Assembly: GCF_011745145.1 (NCBI RefSeq)
Contig: NZ_CP050191.1
Span: forward strand, 3,328,084-3,392,083
DNA: 64,000 nt
From: Mycobacterium sp. DL440
Lineage (GTDB): Bacteria > Actinomycetota > Actinomycetes > Mycobacteriales > Mycobacteriaceae
Direction: 5' to 3'
In this document: in pieces, positions 60,074 through 64,000 of the stretch
How positions within the stretch are numbered: position 1 is the first letter of the stretch
Layout: each line of letters opens with the position of its first letter
Translations under genes and position numbers: made by a program
The notes under the pieces: generated by a model
Database searches by the model: none
The model's input: only the letters and a program-made list of their open reading frames with translations
Told to the model about the DNA's origin: nothing

Positions 60074-60372
60074 TCAAGAACGGCACCCGCCTGCAGAGCC
60101 AGGTGTGCGACACCCAGGTCATCGTGGTGCGCAGCGCCGACAGCCTCGATGATCTCCGCGCCGGTGGCGTCGCGATGGTCCCCCTCGATGCCGAAAAGGA
60201 CTCGGGCGCAACCATCGACGGGGCCTTCTCCGACGGCAATCTGATGGGCAAGCGCTACGTGGACGAGGGTGGCGCCGAGGTGCTCGTCACCAAGGCCGGG
60301 GCCGGCACACTGTCAGTCGGGGCCACCGCGCTGAGCCTCAAAGAGGCCAAGCCGCTTCCTGCCAGCGACTGA
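60070..60372 (+). CDS. Small conserved protein of unknown function
   Basis: 100-residue protein I do not recognise as a named family. It starts with MIKNGTRLQSQVCDTQVIVVR and contains many glycine- and aspartate-rich turns (TIDGAFSDGNLMGKRYVDEGG). There is one cysteine, no signal peptide and no membrane segment. It overlaps the ligase stop by four bases, so it is translationally coupled and likely works with the ligase or SDR. Candidate roles include a small carrier or an assembly factor, but no serine attachment motif of acyl carrier proteins is visible. It is immediately followed by the convergent palindrome. Confidence 0.72.
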   Translation: MIKNGTRLQSQVCDTQVIVVRSADSLDDLRAGGVAMVPLDAEKDSGATIDGAFSDGNLMGKRYVDEGGAEVLVTKAGAGTLSVGATALSLKEAKPLPASD

Positions 60373-60384
60373 ATATTTTCTGCC

Positions 60385-60444
60385 GAACAGGCGCGTAGGT
60401 ACCCCATTTGACGTGAAATGGGGTACCTACGCGTCTGCTCGCGC
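60385..60444. terminator. Long palindrome between convergent genes (family copy 4)
   Basis: An exact 18-base stem is formed by CGCGTAGGTACCCCATTT (60392-60409) and its complement at 60416-60433, with a six-base loop. The outer ends GAACAGGCGC and GCGTCTGCTCGCGC extend it imperfectly. It lies between converging genes and shares ends with the other three copies. Confidence 0.8.
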
Positions 60445-60446
60445 AT

Positions 60447-61184
60447 TCAGGCGTGACGACTGGTCACTCCCCCGTCCACGACGAGTTGCGCGCCGGTGAT
60501 GAACGACGCCTTCGGTGACATCAGGAACGCCACGGCAGCCCCGATCTCATCAGGCTGCCCGAGCCGGCCCAGCGGTGCGGCCTGTTCGAAGCCGGCGCGG
60601 ATCTCCTCGACGTCCAACGCGATCTGCAGCATCGGGGTGTGGATGAAGCCCGGGCACACCGCATTGACGCGAATTCCCAACGGGCCCAACTGTGCAGCCA
60701 TCGACCGGGTCATGCCGAGCAGGCCGGCCTTGGAGGCGCAGTAGGCCGGGATAAAGGGGTTGGCGGCCAGGCCTTCGATGCTCGAGATACCGACCACGGC
60801 GGGCGATCCGCCGTCCTTCGCGGACTTCTCCAGGTATGGCAGCAGCAACTGCATCAACAGCGCCTGCGCTCGCAGATTCACATCGAGCACCGCGTCCCAG
60901 GACTCCTCGGTGTAGGCGCCCACCGGTTCGGGAAGCACCCGGCCCGCCGCGTGCACCAGACCGTCGATGCCGTCGAGCGCTTGAGCCGCCTCCTCGACGG
61001 CGCCCGACAGCGCAGTGGTGTCACACACGTCGATCACCGCGGAGGGCATACCCAAACCCCCGGCCACATCGCGAACCTCGGGAGCGATGTCCCACAACGC
61101 AACCCGCCGGCCGTCCGCGATCAGCGCCTCCGCGCTGGCCCTACCGATCCCTGACGCTGCACCCGTCACCACCACACCTGTCAT
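60447..61184 (-). CDS. Short-chain dehydrogenase/reductase
   Basis: SDR of 245 residues. The cofactor motif is VTGAASGIGRASAEALIA and the acidic residue after it suggests NAD preference (ALWDIAPEVRD). The catalytic block is GISSIEGLAANPFIPAYCASKAG. The tail FITGAQLVVDGG is normal. It is separated from the upstream phosphotransferase by 54 bases on the same strand and may share its transcript. Its 3' end meets the convergent palindrome. The substrate is unknown; oxidation of a product of the P450 at 62321 is a possible role. Confidence 0.9.
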   Translation of the reverse strand: MTGVVVTGAASGIGRASAEALIADGRRVALWDIAPEVRDVAGGLGMPSAVIDVCDTTALSGAVEEAAQALDGIDGLVHAAGRVLPEPVGAYTEESWDAVLDVNLRAQALLMQLLLPYLEKSAKDGGSPAVVGISSIEGLAANPFIPAYCASKAGLLGMTRSMAAQLGPLGIRVNAVCPGFIHTPMLQIALDVEEIRAGFEQAAPLGRLGQPDEIGAAVAFLMSPKASFITGAQLVVDGGVTSRHA

Positions 61185-61238
61185 GCCGGACAGGTTAGGG
61201 GCTCCGCTGCGATCCGTGGGCGATTTTGGTTATACCGT

Positions 61239-62324
61239 CTAACCGATGAGATCGGCCAAGGCCTGCGCGGTCTGCAGATCCTCGTAGGCCGCCGAATACC
61301 GCTGGGCCAGTGCCAGGGCGATGTCCGGGCGCTGCCACAGCTCACCCGCGCTGGCGGTGGCCAGCCAGGTGGTCAACCCGTGCGCCACCGAGGCCCGGTA
61401 GCGGAGCCAGATCTCATCCGCCGACGGCAGCTCATCGGCGGGAAGCTCCAATGCCTCCCGGTAGTCCTCGAGCAACTGACGCTCCGCGATGCGGCGGTCC
61501 TCAGTCGTCAGAGCGCCCTGCAGGAAGTAACCGAGATCAAGCGAGAAGTTGCCTCGGCGAGCCACCTGCCAGTCGAGGAAGCCGACGTCGCCGTCGGGCA
61601 ACAGCCCTGGAACTATATAGGTGTTTCCGATATGCGGGTCGCCGTGCAGCAGCGTCTGCGAGACACCGGGTGCAGTGAGGGTGCGGATGAACGGCTTCCA
61701 GATCCCCTCCACCAGATGGTCGATCGTCAGCCCATGCACTGATGCGGGCGCATCGTCACCGAGACGTTCCAGAGCCGCGGGCAACGGCGCCCACTGCATA
61801 CCGTCCCACGGCTCGAACGGTTCCAGCCACTCCAGCCCAGGACGGCGCACCCGCGCACCCCAGAACGCGCCGTGCAACCGGGCCAGACCGCGCACGCCCT
61901 GGGCTGCCTGCTCCACGGTCAACGGCCTGGTGGCATCGCGCGGATCGGCGGCGCGGGCGGTCAGATCCTCCATGATCAGCATGAAGTCTTCGTCACCCTC
62001 ATCGACCGGCGCCGCGTACACCGTCGGATGTTCCAGCGGCAGCTCGACTTTGGAGTTGAACAGCCTCGGCTCGTGTAGCAGGCCGCTGGTGTACTTGATC
62101 ATCTCCTTGTGGTCGGGATCGACGGCTTTGGCGAACACGGTCTCCGGCCCCGACCCCGACGAGTAGGTGACTGCCAGGCGCGCCCGACGGTTGGTGCCGT
62201 CGTCGCGCATATCGATGGTCACGCAGTCCACCACCGCGTCGGGGTGGTGGTCGGCCAGCGCTGCGGTCAACCACTCGGGCGTGACCTGGGTCCAGTCCTT
62301 GGGGACCGTCAGCGCGGTGGTCAC
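61239..62324 (-). CDS. Aminoglycoside phosphotransferase-fold kinase
   Basis: 361-residue protein of the APH/choline kinase fold. The catalytic loop is TLLHGDPHIGNTYIV and the metal-binding segment GFLDWQVARRG. The ATP-binding lysine is probably the one in TVFAKAVDPDH, followed by the acidic LLHEPRLFN. Mycobacterial members of this group are linked to lipid, steroid or alcohol catabolism rather than drug resistance, with ecdysteroid kinase-like proteins as relatives. It overlaps the P450 by four bases. Phosphorylation of a hydroxylated product of that P450 is an attractive inference, but acyl-CoA dehydrogenase-linked roles are also known for the fold. Confidence 0.85.
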   Translation of the reverse strand: MTTALTVPKDWTQVTPEWLTAALADHHPDAVVDCVTIDMRDDGTNRRARLAVTYSSGSGPETVFAKAVDPDHKEMIKYTSGLLHEPRLFNSKVELPLEHPTVYAAPVDEGDEDFMLIMEDLTARAADPRDATRPLTVEQAAQGVRGLARLHGAFWGARVRRPGLEWLEPFEPWDGMQWAPLPAALERLGDDAPASVHGLTIDHLVEGIWKPFIRTLTAPGVSQTLLHGDPHIGNTYIVPGLLPDGDVGFLDWQVARRGNFSLDLGYFLQGALTTEDRRIAERQLLEDYREALELPADELPSADEIWLRYRASVAHGLTTWLATASAGELWQRPDIALALAQRYSAAYEDLQTAQALADLIG

Positions 62325-63523
62325 CGGACGAACGCCGGCATCGAATCCCAGCCGCGGACCGTCGAAGTCGGCGACAATATGGCGTTGTCGAGATCGACGT
62401 CCCAGTCCGGGAAACGCTTGAGCATCTCCTCCAACGCGATCCGGCCCTCCAGCCGCGCCAATGCCGAACCCAGGCAGTAGTGGGTGCCCACACTGAACGC
62501 CAGGTGCTGGCGCTGCTCGCGGTGGATGTCGAAAACCTCACCGTCGGGCGGGAACTGGCGGCTGTCGCGGACGGCCGCGCCGATCAGCATCATCATCACA
62601 CTTCCCTCGGGAACCGTCTGGCCGTGAAGCTCCACGTCGCGGGTGACGTAGCGGGCCACGTGCGGGGCCGGCGGCTCGAAGCGCAGCAATTCCTCGATCG
62701 CCTGCGGGATGAGCGCGGGATTCTCGACCAATTGGCGGCGCTGATCCGGATGCTCGGCGAGTACCTTTGCCGCCCAGCCGATCAGCCTCGTGGTGGTCTC
62801 GTTACCCGCACCCGCCACCACGTTGATGTAGATCAGCAGTTCTTCGCGGGTGAGGTTGCGCGTGACCCCGTGCTCGTCGGTGAACTCGACGTTGAGCAGG
62901 TCGGTCATGATGTCGTCGGACGGGTTGTCCTTGCGCCAGTCGATGTAGGTCTCGAAGATCGAGCCGTCGACCAGACCGTCCTGGGCCGCCTTCATCGGCT
63001 TGCCCGCCTCGGTACGCATCTGATCGTTGCCGTGGTCGCGGATCATCTCCTGGTCGTCCTCGGGGATGCCCAGCAGCGCGCTGATCACCCGCATCGGCAT
63101 GATCGCGCCGAAATCCTTGATGAAGTCGATCTTGCCTGCGCCCACCAGCGGGTCCAGCGACTGGGCGCAGAATTCCCGGATCTTGGGCTCCAGCGCGTTG
63201 ATCTTGCGGGGCGTGAACATCCGAGCCAACAGCTTGCGATGCACGGTGTGGATTGGCGGATCCTCGAAAATGAGGGCGCCCGAAGGGATGTCGATGTTGG
63301 CCTTGATCAATTCGATGATCGCGCCGCGGGCCGAGCTGAACGTCTCGTGGTCGACGAGTGCTTTGTTGACATCGGCGAAACGGCTCAACGCATAGAAGTC
63401 GTACTGCTCGTTGTAGTACAGCGGCAATTCTTCACGGAGCCGGGCGAACGTCGGATACGGGTTGGCGTTGATCTCGACGTCGTAGGGATCGAAGTACACG
63501 TCATTGGTGGTGCTCACACTCAC
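62321..63523 (-). CDS. Cytochrome P450
   Basis: P450 of 400 residues. The I-helix segment is VVAGAGNETTTRLIGW, ExxR lies in EELLRFEPP, and the haem loop is FSVGTHYCLGSALARLE with the cysteine ligand. It closely resembles the P450 at 1593-2774 over its whole length. It is the first gene of a unit with a phosphotransferase (four-base overlap) and probably an SDR. No ferredoxin is adjacent, so it uses a shared partner. An inverted repeat at 63557-63572 lies 34 bases upstream of its start. The substrate is unknown. Confidence 0.94.
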   Translation of the reverse strand: MSVSTTNDVYFDPYDVEINANPYPTFARLREELPLYYNEQYDFYALSRFADVNKALVDHETFSSARGAIIELIKANIDIPSGALIFEDPPIHTVHRKLLARMFTPRKINALEPKIREFCAQSLDPLVGAGKIDFIKDFGAIMPMRVISALLGIPEDDQEMIRDHGNDQMRTEAGKPMKAAQDGLVDGSIFETYIDWRKDNPSDDIMTDLLNVEFTDEHGVTRNLTREELLIYINVVAGAGNETTTRLIGWAAKVLAEHPDQRRQLVENPALIPQAIEELLRFEPPAPHVARYVTRDVELHGQTVPEGSVMMMLIGAAVRDSRQFPPDGEVFDIHREQRQHLAFSVGTHYCLGSALARLEGRIALEEMLKRFPDWDVDLDNAILSPTSTVRGWDSMPAFVR

Positions 63524-63556
63524 GGCGGTCCGCCTCTCTGAGGGCTGCGGAGAGTT

Positions 63557-63572
63557 ACTTACCCGCGTAAGT
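63557..63572. promoter_or_regulatory. Inverted repeat upstream of P450
   Basis: ACTTAC and GTAAGT form perfect arms around CCGC, within a broader TTACTTAC/GTAAGTTA symmetry. It is placed between the P450 start and the LacI-type gene's end. It may bind that regulator or an unseen TetR. The rest of the 114-base gap shows nothing clear. Confidence 0.45.
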
Positions 63573-63637
63573 TACACGGCGGGGCCACCACCGGACAAGA
63601 CCGTACGGGGTTACGGCATGCCGTTCACCTGTAAGCC

Positions 63638-64000
63638 TCAGGTGCTGTCGCGAACGACGAGCCCGGCAGGGTCGCTGTCGTCGATGTCGGCGACCGTGGG
63701 ATATCCGAGTTCGGCCATCATGGCCGGCACCGCGGCATCGACAATGGTCTTGGCGTCGAATACGACGGAGGTCAGCGGCGGGGAACTCACCGCTCCCAGC
63801 GGTATCGCGTCGACCCCCATGACCGCCAGATCGTCGGGGCAGCGCAAGCCGGCCCGGCGTATCCCGTGCAGCACCACGAACGCCGTCTCATCGCTTTGCG
63901 CACATACGGCCGTCACGCCCGCCGACACCCATTTCGAGACGACCGCGGCCGCATCGGACCCATCGGTGGCCATGCTGTCGACCTCGATCTCGGGCAGGCC
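63638..64000 (-). CDS. LacI-type regulator, 5'-truncated by the window edge
   Basis: Open to the window edge with no start in view; at least 120 residues of the C-terminal effector domain. The sequence matches the LacI/GalR periplasmic-binding-protein-like sensor: AVCAQSDETAFVVLHGIRRAG, the DLAVMGVDAIPLGAVSSPPLTSV motif, then VVFDAKTIVDAAVPAMMAEL. The DNA-binding helix-turn-helix must lie to the right of 64000. Such regulators respond to small ligands, classically sugars. It may control the P450 operon to its left, where an inverted repeat is found. Confidence 0.82.
   Translation of the reverse strand, partial: GLPEIEVDSMATDGSDAAAVVSKWVSAGVTAVCAQSDETAFVVLHGIRRAGLRCPDDLAVMGVDAIPLGAVSSPPLTSVVFDAKTIVDAAVPAMMAELGYPTVADIDDSDPAGLVVRDST

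Noticed and set aside
61239..62324. Aminoglycoside resistance kinase
   Set aside because: The APH fold is shared by many catabolic kinases, and cotranscription with a P450 and SDR makes drug resistance unlikely.

Overview
The window is high-GC DNA with dense, mostly co-directional genes, frequent 4-base ATGA start/stop overlaps and many GTG starts. The gene families are acyl-CoA dehydrogenases, SDRs including one of the mycofactocin-coupled type, CaiB/BaiF CoA transferases, F420/flavin LLM oxidoreductases, cytochromes P450, a membrane class III adenylyl cyclase, and TetR and IclR regulators. Together they point to a mycobacterium, probably an environmental fast-growing one (Mycolicibacterium-like). 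I saw no rRNA, tRNA, CRISPR array, insertion sequence or transporter. The region reads as one long catabolic island built around CoA-thioester chemistry and ring oxidation.

Layout. 1-4051: MDR reductase, limonene-epoxide-hydrolase-like protein, P450, an unknown protein and a TetR with a strong palindrome. 4121-11013 (minus): amidohydrolase, acyl-CoA dehydrogenase, SDR, CoA transferase, thiolase, acyl-CoA dehydrogenase. 11260-17129 (plus): seven genes led by an AhpD-like protein and a Rieske oxygenase and ending in a two-subunit acyl-CoA dehydrogenase. 17216-19495 (minus): adenylyl cyclase and crotonase. 19768-21772 (plus): TetR, a decayed dehydrogenase pseudogene and a mycofactocin-type SDR. 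22540-21323 (minus): an SDR with an abnormal tail. 31812-22687 (minus): TetR, 3Fe-4S ferredoxin, P450, amidohydrolase, two M24-fold proteins, crotonase, and a double CoA transferase. 42622-31967 (minus): a ten-gene operon with mhpA/mhpB-type aromatic hydroxylation and meta-cleavage, two alpha/beta hydrolases, a KstD-like flavoprotein, an LLM enzyme, SDRs, a cyclase-family hydrolase and an FMN reductase. 42753-45143 (plus): IclR and a second KstD-like enzyme. 45168-63523: MeaB and thiolase; two SDRs; a crotonase, acyl-CoA dehydrogenase pair and ligase operon; a [2Fe-2S] ferredoxin; a CoA transferase, LLM, B12-subunit and mutase operon; an SDR, ligase and small-protein operon; then an SDR, a phosphotransferase and a P450. 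The 5'-truncated C-terminal half of a LacI-type regulator closes the window.

How it fits together. A 15-bp palindrome, GAGAA-N5-TTCTC, lies in most of the divergent promoter regions between 11 and 53 kb, with degenerate halves at 57.5 and 57.7 kb. It ties the separate operons into one probable regulon, and the TetR at 19768-20421, which has a perfect copy in its own promoter, is the best candidate regulator. The inferred theme is activation of an unknown cyclic or aromatic acid to CoA esters, dehydrogenation, ring hydroxylation and cleavage, beta-oxidation, and a B12-dependent carbon-skeleton rearrangement. The substrate cannot be named from sequence alone.

Other points of interest are a family of four long intergenic palindromes at operon ends, an M24 protein that has lost all five metal ligands beside one that keeps them, an amidohydrolase lacking the HxH metal motif, and a fused CoA transferase with one apparently dead half.
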